This document shows positions 33,357 through 42,889 of a stretch of 64,000 bases of DNA, piece by piece. The translations under genes were made by a program, and so were the position numbers. The notes beneath the pieces are model-generated. The model had not been told where the DNA came from and ran no database searches. It was given only the letters and a program-made list of their open reading frames with translations. Source of the stretch: Ilyomonas sp965214235 (lineage in GTDB: Bacteria; Bacteroidota; Bacteroidia; Chitinophagales; Chitinophagaceae); assembly GCA_965214235.1 (NCBI GenBank), contig CBDCBH010000003.1, positions 868,001 through 932,000 of the forward strand, in the 5' to 3' direction. Each line of letters opens with the position of its first letter. Within the stretch, counting starts at the first letter, position 1.

Positions 33357-35450
33357 TTAAAACCTTAACTCCAACGGTAATTTTACTTCTGCTTTTGTGC
33401 CTTCTGATAAATCGGATACTGTCATTGCCGCATTTGTGTTTTTTATTTTGTTGATAATTCTAATGCGGTCGTTGGTAATCTGCAAACCAAAAGATTTTCG
33501 TTTGTTTTCGCTTGTTTGTTCTTTGTACACTTCAGCCATTTTTCTACCTATGCCGTTATCTTCTACAGAGCAAATCAGCATGTTGTTCTTTTTCTGAATG
33601 CTGATCATAATTTTACCATTGCCGTTTTTCTTTTTTTCTAATCCATGCTTGATGCAGTTTTCAACAAAAGGTTGCAGGATGAGTGGCTGAATTAATGTAT
33701 TGTCTTTGTCAATATCATCAGCCACTTGTATTTCATAACTAAATTTATTTTCCATGCGCAGAGCTTCCAGCTGCATGTATTGTTCTAATGCGTCTAAATC
33801 ATCAGCTAAGCTCACTTCTTTCTTGTCGGAGGTTTCTAAAATTGAACGCATGAGTTTGGAAAACTTGTCTAAGTATTCAGTTGCTTTTTGTGTATCATTT
33901 TTGATGATGAATACGCTGATGGAGGTAAGCGAGTTGCCGATGAAATGAGGATCCATCTGCGCGCGCAGGGCTTTCAGTTCGGTATCGCTTATCTGCTTCG
34001 TAAACCGGATGTCGCGGTTGCGTTTGTACAAAACAAAGCCGCCGATGCCAGCTAAAAATAAGAATCCGGCGCCTGCCAGGGTTGCATTTTTTATAAATCG
34101 TTGCTTCTGAATTTGTGTGGTTGCTAAGGCTTGTTGCTTGTCGGTTACGGCTTTAATAGAATCCTGTGTTTTGCTGAAAGCGTACTGCATTTCGAATCGT
34201 GTGATTTGCTGCTCTTCATCATTATTTAAGATGCTATCTTTATAAAAAACAGAGCGCTTATAAGCGGCTAATGCTTTTGCGTAATCGTTCTTCGCTAAAT
34301 AAAATTCACTTAAGTTTTCATAAGCGCTTTCTAACTCCTCAAGGTTTTTACTTTTAGTGGCAAGAGTAATACTTTGCAGTTGCAGTTGTTCAGCATTTTG
34401 AAATTTTTTCGTTGTTGAAATATTATATTTTTTAAGAACCGTATTGGGAGCATGGATGTAAACAGCGCTTAAGTAATCCATCATTTCTGCACTGTTCGCA
34501 TTATCATTTAATGAAGTGAAGCGTTTTAAAGCTGTTTGCAGATAGGGTATGGCGTCATCAAATTGGTTAGCACTGGCATAAGAAATACCTAAATTAGCCA
34601 TAGCAGAAGCTACCCCAAATGCATAATCGCTTTTTTTAGACAGCTCTAAACCCTTTCTATAGTTTATTCTGGCATGTAAAGTATCATTCAATCTGTCATA
34701 TACATTACCCATGTTTCCATAAGCATTTGCCTGTCCCGTAATGTTAGCCGCATCTCTGTCTATCTCCAATGCTTTGTTGTAATATTCCAATGCTTTCGTG
34801 TAGTTTTTTAAGTCGTTATATATTAAACCGATATTGTTGAGTGTGTATGCTACGTTGTATTTTTCTCCTGCTTTTGTGTAGATATACAATGCCTGCTCAC
34901 AATAATGAAGTGCCTGCGGATAATGTCCCAATTTATGATAATCTACACCCAAACTGTTTAATACAGCCGCTTTCCGTAAGCTATCTTTTTTTATTGTAAA
35001 CAGATGTACAGCCTGCTGCTCATAGGTTAATGCGGTAGAATAGTCAGACCTGTTGAAATAACTTACGCCAATCGTATGATACATTACCGCCATTCCTATA
35101 CTATCCTGTAATTGTTTTTTTATGTTGAGTGAAAGAATACAATAAGAAAGTGCCAGGCTATCGTTGCCCAAGGTTTGATAGTTCTGCGCTGAATACAGAT
35201 AAGCCGTTGACAGCTTTTTTTTAGAACCTATTTGTTTTGCCAGTTTGACCGCTTCTGACGCCAGTTGCGCACCTTCATTTGCATTAGTGGTTTGGTATTG
35301 ATAAGAAGCCTCAAGAAGAAGCCCCAAGCGAACTGTATCTTCCTGCGGGTGCTTTTTCAATTCATTCAACAAACTGTCTAATGGTTTTTGTTGTGCATTG
35401 CAATAAACAACTGCATAGGTGCAGACAAGCAGGACTAAAATTTTTTTCAT
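33357..35450 (-). CDS. TPR-containing LytS-type sensor histidine kinase
   Basis: A 697-aa kinase with a signal peptide (MKKILVLLVCTYAVVYCNAQ), about seven tetratricopeptide repeats outside the membrane (residues about 60-400), one membrane helix (LAGAGFLFLAGIGGFVLYK, about 460-478) and a His_kinase domain near residue 500 (MDPHFIGNSL). Usual LytS enzymes have PHFLFN; here the phenylalanine after the leucine position is replaced by glycine (HFIGN). The ATPase domain follows (ILQPFVENCIKHGLEKK). Such kinases pair with LytTR regulators; the nearest is at 38748 on the same strand. The 3' end is partly duplicated at 32424-32545. Confidence 0.88.
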   Translation of the reverse strand: MKKILVLLVCTYAVVYCNAQQKPLDSLLNELKKHPQEDTVRLGLLLEASYQYQTTNANEGAQLASEAVKLAKQIGSKKKLSTAYLYSAQNYQTLGNDSLALSYCILSLNIKKQLQDSIGMAVMYHTIGVSYFNRSDYSTALTYEQQAVHLFTIKKDSLRKAAVLNSLGVDYHKLGHYPQALHYCEQALYIYTKAGEKYNVAYTLNNIGLIYNDLKNYTKALEYYNKALEIDRDAANITGQANAYGNMGNVYDRLNDTLHARINYRKGLELSKKSDYAFGVASAMANLGISYASANQFDDAIPYLQTALKRFTSLNDNANSAEMMDYLSAVYIHAPNTVLKKYNISTTKKFQNAEQLQLQSITLATKSKNLEELESAYENLSEFYLAKNDYAKALAAYKRSVFYKDSILNNDEEQQITRFEMQYAFSKTQDSIKAVTDKQQALATTQIQKQRFIKNATLAGAGFLFLAGIGGFVLYKRNRDIRFTKQISDTELKALRAQMDPHFIGNSLTSISVFIIKNDTQKATEYLDKFSKLMRSILETSDKKEVSLADDLDALEQYMQLEALRMENKFSYEIQVADDIDKDNTLIQPLILQPFVENCIKHGLEKKKNGNGKIMISIQKKNNMLICSVEDNGIGRKMAEVYKEQTSENKRKSFGLQITNDRIRIINKIKNTNAAMTVSDLSEGTKAEVKLPLELRF

Positions 35451-35640
35451 CAGGATGGTGTTTGTTTATAGGTTTTGATTTCAGCGAAAAGATAATACTC
35501 CCTTGCAGTTTTCACAAATTTCCCAGCAAATAATAAATCAAATCCGGCAAATAATCAATGGTGGTTGACTTCGCTCCTACTGAAAGTTAAGTTTACATCC
35601 TATTTCAAAACAAACATCTCCAACAACAAAAGCTATTTTT

Positions 35641-36225
35641 ATGAAACCCATTTTTGCTTCCATTCTTTTCCTGTTCATTATCCTGATCACCACATCACAA
35701 ACAAGCCACGCGCAAGCCTTTCAGAAAGGCACCAATGTAGTGAGTTTAGGCATTGGCTTGGGCAGTTCTTTACTTAGCTATTCGGGCAGCAGTCAAACGC
35801 CTGCCATCAGTGCGCAGTTTGAAAGAGGCATCTGGGATATTGGCGGTCCCGGCGTTATCAGCCTTGGCGGTTATGTGGGTTACAAAGGCTATAAGTATTC
35901 GGGCGCAGAAGAAGGCTACAAATGGAGTGAAAAATGGAACTACACCATTGTGGGTGTGCGGGGTGCGTACCACTACAATGGATTATCGGAAAAAAAGATT
36001 GATCTGTATGGCGGCGTTATGCTGAGTGCCAATATTGTAAGCTATAATTACACAAACAACAGCGGCTATAACAGTAGTTATTCAAGTGCCGGCAACTACA
36101 ATAGCGGCGCGGGTTTCACGGGTTTTGTTGGCGGGCGTTATTTCTTTACCGATAAGATTGCAGCGATGGCTGAACTTGGCTATGGCGTGTCGTATCTCAC
36201 CATCGGGGCTTCACTTAAATTGTAA
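35641..36225 (+). CDS. Outer-membrane beta-barrel-like protein
   Basis: A 194-aa secreted protein with a signal peptide ending near SHAQA. The mature part alternates hydrophobic and polar residues with many glycines and aromatics (GLGSSLLSYSG, GGYVGYKGYKYSG, GGVMLSANIVSYNY). Its C-terminus (ELGYGVSYLTIGASLKL) has the aromatic-hydrophobic last strand typical of small outer-membrane beta barrels. Likely an OmpW- or PorT-like eight-stranded barrel; no finer assignment is possible. It is followed 64 bases later by another secreted-protein gene and probably starts an operon of three. Confidence 0.75.
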   Translation: MKPIFASILFLFIILITTSQTSHAQAFQKGTNVVSLGIGLGSSLLSYSGSSQTPAISAQFERGIWDIGGPGVISLGGYVGYKGYKYSGAEEGYKWSEKWNYTIVGVRGAYHYNGLSEKKIDLYGGVMLSANIVSYNYTNNSGYNSSYSSAGNYNSGAGFTGFVGGRYFFTDKIAAMAELGYGVSYLTIGASLKL

Positions 36226-36289
36226 CCAGCCCGTATCGCCGTTTTACAAACAATTATTCTTTTCTTTTTCATCAATAAAAACTTCAGTT

Positions 36290-37384
36290 ATGAAACAAAC
36301 ACAATTACTTTTTGCAATGGCTTTATTTTTTGCTTCGTTTTTGTTTACCCAACAAGCCAGCGCAACAATCTGGCGGGTAAATAACAAATCCAACTATGAC
36401 GGCAATACTTTATGGGGAGATAATTTTGGTGGTACACCAAGCTATCCGGTATTTCCGCAAATTGATGATGCTTTAAAAGCTGGTAGCAATACATTGGTGG
36501 CTGCTGGTGATACCCTATATGTGGAAGCTTCATCAATTCCTTATGCTGAAGCAGACGTTAGCCGTAAATTAATTATTATTGGTTCAGGTTATTTTTTAAG
36601 CCAAAACACTCATGTTTCTTCGATCACAGATAGTTCTAGCATTGTAGAAGTAAATTTTAATGTAGGTTCAGAAGGTTCTCAATTAATCGGGATGAGCATA
36701 ATACATTCTTATCCGTATGATGTTAACCTGAATACAAATAATCTTACTGTTAAAAGATGTTGGCTTGCTGATCGGATAAATATTGGGTCTGGACTTACAG
36801 ATATTTTTATCTTAGAAAATTTTTTTACAAACACAAATGATGCGAATGCTATTTTTCTCGACTACCCATATACGTATCCAATTGATTTGATTTTCAACAA
36901 CAACGTTTGTAAAAAAACTCTGGTTTGGGGAGGTTCTATTCTTCAATGCGATAACAATGTATTTGATGGTCCAGCAAATACTTTAAATCTACAATTTACA
37001 ACCACTGACTTTAAGAATAATATTCTTAAATCTTTAAACGCTACTACAAACATTAATAACGGTACGAATGAGAATGTATCCTATAATATAGGTACATCAA
37101 GCTCACAATTTGGAACAGCTAAGAATAATGTTGTTGTACCCAATATTAATTCACTGTTTGCAAGCTCAACTACACCCGACGGTATGTACCAAATAGCAAG
37201 CGGTTCTGCTGCAAGCAACAGCGGTTCTGATGGCACTGACCGCGGTGCGTTTGGCGGCGCAGCATTTACCGACCGTTATACACTTTCAGGTTTGGCTGCC
37301 ATACCTGTTATATATTCTGTGAGCACGACGGGCGCAACAGCAACGGCTTTGCCGGTAACCATTGGGGCAAGAACCATAAAATAA
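36290..37384 (+). CDS. Secreted protein of the right-handed beta-helix type
   Basis: A 364-aa protein with a signal peptide (MKQTQLLFAMALFFASFLFT). The mature part begins TIWRVNNKSNYDG with a TLYVEA segment, and then runs into repeated short hydrophobic strands with asparagine turns (LTVKRCWLADRINIG, IFILENFFTNTND, DLIFNNNVC), the texture of a parallel beta-helix, as in pectate-lyase-like surface proteins. No catalytic motif is visible. I place the start at ATG 36290 because it begins the signal peptide; the frame is open further upstream, into the previous gene. The C-terminus lacks an evident T9SS signal. Confidence 0.75.
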   Translation: MKQTQLLFAMALFFASFLFTQQASATIWRVNNKSNYDGNTLWGDNFGGTPSYPVFPQIDDALKAGSNTLVAAGDTLYVEASSIPYAEADVSRKLIIIGSGYFLSQNTHVSSITDSSSIVEVNFNVGSEGSQLIGMSIIHSYPYDVNLNTNNLTVKRCWLADRINIGSGLTDIFILENFFTNTNDANAIFLDYPYTYPIDLIFNNNVCKKTLVWGGSILQCDNNVFDGPANTLNLQFTTTDFKNNILKSLNATTNINNGTNENVSYNIGTSSSQFGTAKNNVVVPNINSLFASSTTPDGMYQIASGSAASNSGSDGTDRGAFGGAAFTDRYTLSGLAAIPVIYSVSTTGATATALPVTIGARTIK

Positions 37385-37390
37385 ACCACC

Positions 37391-38671
37391 ATGAAAACAA
37401 TTTTAATCATGCTGTTTACCGCAGTAAGTATGGTTGCTCTTGCGCAGGACACGACTGTTGTGCAGTTAGAATATTTTTTTGATGCCGACAATGGTGTTGG
37501 ACAAAATACAGTAATGAATGTTACGCCTGCAGCCGATGGCACGTTTCCTTTTACAGCAAACATTGCCGGGCTTACGGTTGGTTATCACAAGTTGTACATC
37601 CGCACAAAAGACAGCAATGGCAAATGGAGTTTTACGGCGAGAAGAAATGTGGAAGTGTTTACACCCGATGCTAAAGTAAGCCTGGTAAGCGGCGAATATT
37701 TTATTGATGCCGATCCTGGTTTTGGCAATGCAAATCCTGTTGCCATTACGTCTCCTGATTCTTCTATCAGCCTGCTAAATTTTGCGGCAGCTACATCAGG
37801 CTTATCGGTTGGTTATTATAAATTGTATGGCAGGCTGAAAGACAATTTGGGCAGATGGAGCCAAACCTTTCGCAGAAACATAGAAGTGTATAAAAACGAT
37901 ACGAACTACATTACCAAAGCAGAATATTTTTTCAAAATCGATAATGGCTATGGCAATTGTACGGAAGTAGCACTTACCAATCCTTCTGTTGATGGCACGT
38001 TCTCTTTCAACATACCATCGAGCCAGGTTCCTGCCGGGGCAGATACGACGTTGTTTATACGAGTGCAGGACAGCGCGAAAGGCAAATGGTCGCTCACTGC
38101 ATTTAAAGATAGTTCGAGGATATTACCGCTCACTTTGCTCAACTTTACGGTGGTAAAGCAAAACCACACCGCGCAGCTTGACTGGCAAACTGCGAACGAA
38201 GTCAACACGTTTTATTTTATTGTTGAACGCAGTACAGACGGAGTTGCTTTTACACCCGTAGCAAAGGTAGCAGCCAAAGGAAACAACAGCGTAAAGACCA
38301 GCTATTCCTTTGCCGATGATGTATCAACGGCAACAACTGGCAAACTCTATTATCGCCTGAAAATGGTAGATAAAGATGGCGCCTTTACTTACAGCCGCAT
38401 TGCGTTTATCACCATTGATGCAGGCGAAATTAAAATAACGGTAACGCCGAATCCGGCTCATAATTATTTTGTAATCAGCGGTTCTGAAAGCGCAGAAATG
38501 GCCAAGGCAAAAATAATTGTAAGAGACTTGCAGGGACGAACCTTACTTACGCAGGATTTCACAAACGGAACGCAGCAAAAAATAAATGTTTCAGTGCTAA
38601 CAAAAGGAATTTATTTTGTAAGCATTGTTACACAAAACAAAACGCAAACTACAAAACTCCTGATTGAATAA
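37391..38671 (+). CDS. T9SS-cargo protein with three internal repeats
   Basis: A 426-aa protein with a signal peptide (MKTILIMLFTAVSMVALAQ). Three tandem repeats of about 75 residues each begin with a YFxDxD/xxxGxG motif (EYFFDADNGVG at about 27, EYFIDADPGFG at about 102, EYFFKIDNGYG at about 180). They are followed by a fibronectin-like stretch (LLNFTVVKQNHTAQLDWQTANE) and a C-terminal type A T9SS sorting domain (ITVTPNPAHNYFVI...KGIYFVSIVTQNKTQTTKLLIE). It is thus surface-exposed or secreted. It starts 6 bases after the preceding gene, in one operon, and ends at a terminator. Confidence 0.85.
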   Translation: MKTILIMLFTAVSMVALAQDTTVVQLEYFFDADNGVGQNTVMNVTPAADGTFPFTANIAGLTVGYHKLYIRTKDSNGKWSFTARRNVEVFTPDAKVSLVSGEYFIDADPGFGNANPVAITSPDSSISLLNFAAATSGLSVGYYKLYGRLKDNLGRWSQTFRRNIEVYKNDTNYITKAEYFFKIDNGYGNCTEVALTNPSVDGTFSFNIPSSQVPAGADTTLFIRVQDSAKGKWSLTAFKDSSRILPLTLLNFTVVKQNHTAQLDWQTANEVNTFYFIVERSTDGVAFTPVAKVAAKGNNSVKTSYSFADDVSTATTGKLYYRLKMVDKDGAFTYSRIAFITIDAGEIKITVTPNPAHNYFVISGSESAEMAKAKIIVRDLQGRTLLTQDFTNGTQQKINVSVLTKGIYFVSIVTQNKTQTTKLLIE

Positions 38672-38682
38672 TCCTTCATCCT

Positions 38683-38718
38683 GCCTTGCTGGTTTGACAA
38701 ATCAGCAAGGCTTTTTTT
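38683..38718 (+). terminator. Intrinsic terminator after the T9SS-cargo operon
   Basis: GCCTTGCTG pairs with CAGCAAGGC around an 11-base loop and is followed by seven T. It is placed 12 bases after the stop of the third gene. Confidence 0.85.
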
Positions 38719-38747
38719 AAAAGGTTATTATAGAGTTTGTTCTCGTA

Positions 38748-39494
38748 TTACAGGTTTGCCAGTTTTTTCAGAAATTCATCTTTTCTTCTTGTCGAAACTT
38801 CAATTTCGGAATGGTCGCTCATAAGTACAACGCTTTTTACCTTATCATATTTTTTGACGTAAGCCAGGTTGATGAGATGTGAATTGTGTACACGAAAAAA
38901 GTCGTAATCGCTCAAAAGTTCATCAAACTCTTTCAGTGTTTTAGAAGCCATGATATGTGTTCCATCTTTTAAATAAAAATTGGTGTAATTGATGTTGCTT
39001 TCACAACGGATTATATCACATAAAAGATAAACAGTAACGCTTTTTTCGGACGAAATGACGATGCGTTTGGAAGCAGCATCCTTGTGTAGATTGTTAAGCA
39101 GCGAATCTATTTTTATGGAAGTATCTTCTTTGGAAAGCTTGCCTTTTAGTTTATCAATGGCAGCTTTCAAATCATCATTATTAATAGGTTTTAAAAGATA
39201 ATCTACCGCGCTAAACTTAATAGCTTGTATGGCATATTTTTCAAACGCCGTGGTGAAGATGACAGCAAAATCAAAATTATTAAAATGCTTTAAAACATCG
39301 AAGCCGGTTTTACCATTGAGATGAACGTCAAGAAAGATAAGATCAGGTTGTAGTTGTTGAATGGCTGTTACACCTTCTTCTACCGATTGAACAGAAGAAA
39401 GCAGTTGAACAGAGGATTTATGGTATTGTGTCAGGAAGTAAGTTAACCTATCAATGCAGTGTTGTTCATCATCAATAATAATTGCAGTAATCAT
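38748..39494 (-). CDS. LytTR-family response regulator
   Basis: A 248-aa regulator. The REC domain has the acidic pair DDE (8-10), phosphoacceptor Asp56 (LIFLDVHL) and the KP loop LLKPINND. The LytTR DNA-binding domain spans about 145-248 (KRIVISSEKSVTVYLLCDIIRCESN, then DFFRVHNSHLINLAYVKKY, its conserved recognition segment). The start ATG 39494 gives MITAIIIDDE, the expected REC beginning; an upstream in-frame extension of 12 codons is not needed. It follows the ABC permease by 95 bases on the same strand and is the natural partner of the LytS-type kinase at 33357. Confidence 0.9.
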   Translation of the reverse strand: MITAIIIDDEQHCIDRLTYFLTQYHKSSVQLLSSVQSVEEGVTAIQQLQPDLIFLDVHLNGKTGFDVLKHFNNFDFAVIFTTAFEKYAIQAIKFSAVDYLLKPINNDDLKAAIDKLKGKLSKEDTSIKIDSLLNNLHKDAASKRIVISSEKSVTVYLLCDIIRCESNINYTNFYLKDGTHIMASKTLKEFDELLSDYDFFRVHNSHLINLAYVKKYDKVKSVVLMSDHSEIEVSTRRKDEFLKKLANL

Positions 39495-39589
39495 CTTATT
39501 CCATGTATGATGACACGCAATATACAGCAATTGGTGGTTGCTATCAGCTATACGAAGTCTGAAGACTTTGTACAGCTATAGTATATTGA

Positions 39590-42040
39590 TTATTCGGTTC
39601 GCAAGCTTTTTACCGGGTTCATCATAGCGGCTTTAATAGCTTGTACGCTTACGGTAATAAAAGCTATGCTTAACGCAAGTAAACCAACAACAGTAAATAT
39701 CCACCAGCTTAAACTGATACGATACGCAAAGTCTTGCAGCCAATTGTTCATCATCCAGTAAGCCAATGGAATGGCAATGACAATAGCCAGTAAAAACAAA
39801 ACGATAAAGCCAGATGATAGCGTAGCCACAATGTCTTTTACGCTTGCGCCCAGCACTTTGCGGATGCCAATTTCTTTGGTGCGATTGACTGCATTGATGG
39901 CAGACAAACCAAACAAACCCAAGCACGAAATAAAAATGGCAAAGAAGCAAGCGCCCTGAATAATTTGTTGCCAACGCTGATCGGCTTCATACATTTTTGC
40001 AATTGTTTGATCTAAAAAAGTGTATTCCAACGGATAATTTTCCGCCATGCCTTTCCAGTCTTTTTGCAGCTTTGCAATGATAGATTGCATGTTGCCCGGC
40101 TTTACTTTGAACATGAAATTCGTTTCGAAACCATTTGCCAGCCGATGCTGTTCGGGTTCTATCTTTTTAGATAAAGTTTCAAAATTATAATCTTTCACTA
40201 CACCAATGATGGTTGAGCGAAGCACTTCGTTATACACGCCAACTTTCGCATCCTTACCCAATAAGTTAAACAAGGCTTCGTTTACAACAGAAGGCCGTAG
40301 AGTGCTTGAAGTATCGGAAGCAATGGCTTTTGAAAATGGTCTACCCTGCACAAATTGCAAGCCGAGCATATCAAAAAAATTGTAATCAACCGTGAATTGC
40401 CGATACCATTTTTGCTCACCATTCAGCATAATACCATTGGTGTTATAACTGCCATCCAAACTGCCGTTCATTCCTGAAAAAGAAAGGATGGCAGGCTGCG
40501 AAGCTGCAAAAACTTCCAACCGTTCGCGCAGTCGTTTGGTATAATCAAAATCAAAGATTGGATTCTTTACCATCAATACTTGTTCTTTATCAAAACCCAA
40601 ATCTTTATTGTTGATGTATTGCATTTGACGGTTGATAACGAAAGCAGCAATCATCATCACCACGCAAGCCGTGTATTGCAACACCACCAACACTTTTGAA
40701 AAACGCGGATTGATTTTAAAAGTTTGAAAACTTTTAATAATGGAAGCCGGCTTCATACGCGAAAGCAGCATTGCCGGATAATAACCTGCCAGCAAGCCTA
40801 GCAACAAGGTAAGCAGAAGTAATGATGCTGCTATTTCTTTAAAAGAAAAAACACTCAATACAATATGCGTTGCCATAACATTGTTGAACAAGGGCAACGA
40901 AAGCCACGTGAGCAGCAAGCCAACAATAACCGCAATGATAACTACCAATTGGGTTTCGGTCCAGAACTGAAGAATCACCGCCCTTCGGTTGGCGCCAAGC
41001 ACTTTGCGAACGCCGATTTCCTGCGAGCGTGCCGCCGCATTGGAGATAACAAGCAGAATGTAATTGAGTGAAGCAATGAATAAAATAATGATGACCAAAC
41101 AACACAATTGGTAAATGCTTTTCGCATCGGTATAATGCCCCCAATAAGATACATTGTAATGGCAATCGGCAAACGGACGTAGATACCAGCGAAACTTGCT
41201 GAAATCATAGTTCTTATACGATTCACCATATTCTGCAATAAACGGTTTGGTGTAGTAATTTGTCACCCATCTGTTCATCTCTTTGTCAAACTGTTTTGCA
41301 TCTATGCCTTCAGCCAATTCAATAATATACACATGGCTTGAATTGTTAAAGCCTTCCTTCACGTGATCTTTATAACCTGGATCTGACTCAACAGGAATCA
41401 CCAGATCATACTGTATGCTCGAGTTATCAGGTACATTTTCAGCAACGCCGCTAACGGTATAAACCATATTGCTGTCTCCCGCTATTTGTAATGTTCTGCC
41501 AACGGCTTCTCCTTTTCCAAAATATTTTTTTGCTAATGATTGTGAAAGCACAACGCTATGATTTGAGCGTAACACTGTATGCGCATTCCCTTCCAGCAAA
41601 CGAAAAGAAAAACCAGTAAAAAAATTGCTATCTGCGAACAAGACATGCTTTTCTTTATACACTTCATTGTTCACTTTTACAATTTCATCCTGATCATCTG
41701 AAAGCCGGATGACACTTTTGATTTGTGGAAATGTGGTCTTCATGGCTGCCGCCACAACTACTGGAAATACAATCTGGCCCTTAACATCATCATTCTTAGT
41801 TAGAAAAGAAAAAATGCTTTTTTTAGCGGTATCAACCACAGGAAATGTGCTCGTCATTTCCAGCCGGAAAAGCTGATTTTTTTTCGCATGAAATGTATCG
41901 TAAGATTGCTCGTAGCGGATATAGAAAAACAGCAATAAACAAAAGGCAACCGAAACTGAAAGCCCGATGATATTGATAAAACTTAGGGTTTTGTTTTTAA
42001 TCAGATTCCGCCACGCTATCTTAAAATAATTTCTAAGCAT
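39590..42040 (-). CDS. ABC transporter permease, MacB/FtsX type (two repeats)
   Basis: An 816-aa permease with an internal duplication. The N-terminal half has an entry helix (LSFINIIGLSVSVAFCLLLFF), a large periplasmic MacB-PCD domain (about 45-280), then a bundle of helices with the FtsX signature SQEIGVRKVLGANRRAV (about 336-352). The C-terminal half repeats this, ending in RTKEIGIRKVLGASVKDIV (about 703-721) and more helices. It lies in a unit with adaptor and ATPase, and by analogy exports a macrolide, peptide or lipid rather than importing. No cargo is implied by the sequence. Confidence 0.9.
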   Translation of the reverse strand: MLRNYFKIAWRNLIKNKTLSFINIIGLSVSVAFCLLLFFYIRYEQSYDTFHAKKNQLFRLEMTSTFPVVDTAKKSIFSFLTKNDDVKGQIVFPVVVAAAMKTTFPQIKSVIRLSDDQDEIVKVNNEVYKEKHVLFADSNFFTGFSFRLLEGNAHTVLRSNHSVVLSQSLAKKYFGKGEAVGRTLQIAGDSNMVYTVSGVAENVPDNSSIQYDLVIPVESDPGYKDHVKEGFNNSSHVYIIELAEGIDAKQFDKEMNRWVTNYYTKPFIAEYGESYKNYDFSKFRWYLRPFADCHYNVSYWGHYTDAKSIYQLCCLVIIILFIASLNYILLVISNAAARSQEIGVRKVLGANRRAVILQFWTETQLVVIIAVIVGLLLTWLSLPLFNNVMATHIVLSVFSFKEIAASLLLLTLLLGLLAGYYPAMLLSRMKPASIIKSFQTFKINPRFSKVLVVLQYTACVVMMIAAFVINRQMQYINNKDLGFDKEQVLMVKNPIFDFDYTKRLRERLEVFAASQPAILSFSGMNGSLDGSYNTNGIMLNGEQKWYRQFTVDYNFFDMLGLQFVQGRPFSKAIASDTSSTLRPSVVNEALFNLLGKDAKVGVYNEVLRSTIIGVVKDYNFETLSKKIEPEQHRLANGFETNFMFKVKPGNMQSIIAKLQKDWKGMAENYPLEYTFLDQTIAKMYEADQRWQQIIQGACFFAIFISCLGLFGLSAINAVNRTKEIGIRKVLGASVKDIVATLSSGFIVLFLLAIVIAIPLAYWMMNNWLQDFAYRISLSWWIFTVVGLLALSIAFITVSVQAIKAAMMNPVKSLRTE

Positions 42041-42117
42041 AAAATAAGATTTTTGTGTTAGATGCTTTGTATTTACTCATTACTCAAAGCTCATGGCTCA
42101 CCGCTCATAGCTGATAA

Positions 42118-42795
42118 CTATACCAAAATATTCTGCGTAACGGTTTGCCCATCCAACATGCGAATGATGCGATGACTATACCGTGCATCGTGCTCGCTGT
42201 GTGTAACCATCACAATGGTAGTGCCTTGTTCGTTTAGTTCGGTCAACAACTCCATTACTTCATTACCATTGTTGCTGTCGAGGTTGCCCGTAGGTTCATC
42301 GGCAAGTATTAATTTTGGATGATTCACCACCGCACGCGCTACCGCCACGCGCTGCTGCTGACCGCCTGAAAGCTGCTGTGGGTAATGATTTCGGCGGTGC
42401 ATGATTTGCACTTTATCGAGCACAGCTTCTACACGCTGCTTGCGTTCGGGTGATTTAACGCCGGTATAAATGAGAGGCAGTTCTACGTTTTCATAAACGG
42501 TTAACTCATCTATTAAATTAAAACTTTGAAACACAAAGCCAATGTTGTGCTTGCGCAAATCGGCACGTTTGCGTTCATTAAAATGCGCCACTTCAATACC
42601 ATTAAAAACAAAGCTGCCTTTATCAGGATCGTCGAGTAAACCCAATATGTTCAGCAATGTTGATTTACCGCAACCCGAAGGCCCCATAATCGCAACAAAT
42701 TCACCTTCTTTTACTTCAATCGTCAGCTTGTTCAGGGCCATTGTTTCGACTTCTTCGGTACGGTAAACTTTTTCTAATTCCGTAATTTTTATCAT
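42118..42795 (-). CDS. ABC transporter ATP-binding protein, MacB/LolD type
   Basis: A 225-aa ATPase: Walker A GPSGCGKST (38-46), Q-loop FVFQSFNL (about 88-95), signature LSGGQQQRVA (142-151), Walker B LILADEP (162-168) and H-loop MVTHSEHD. It matches MacB and LolD-type ATPases that drive FtsX-like permeases. It is located 77 bases upstream of the permease gene in the same direction. The spacer and the 80 bases upstream contain tandem-like short motifs (AGCTCAT, GAGGTATGAG). Confidence 0.92.
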   Translation of the reverse strand: MIKITELEKVYRTEEVETMALNKLTIEVKEGEFVAIMGPSGCGKSTLLNILGLLDDPDKGSFVFNGIEVAHFNERKRADLRKHNIGFVFQSFNLIDELTVYENVELPLIYTGVKSPERKQRVEAVLDKVQIMHRRNHYPQQLSGGQQQRVAVARAVVNHPKLILADEPTGNLDSNNGNEVMELLTELNEQGTTIVMVTHSEHDARYSHRIIRMLDGQTVTQNILV

Positions 42796-42889
42796 GGTGA
42801 GGAGGTTTGAGCTTTGAGGTGTGAGGTATGAGCCTTTCCTGTTAAGCGTGTTATTTATTTTATTATTTTACTTTCAAATTTTATAAATT

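Noticed and set aside
36086..36289. Upstream extension of the beta-helix protein gene
   Set aside because: The extra 68 codons overlap the preceding beta-barrel gene in another frame and would bury the signal peptide.
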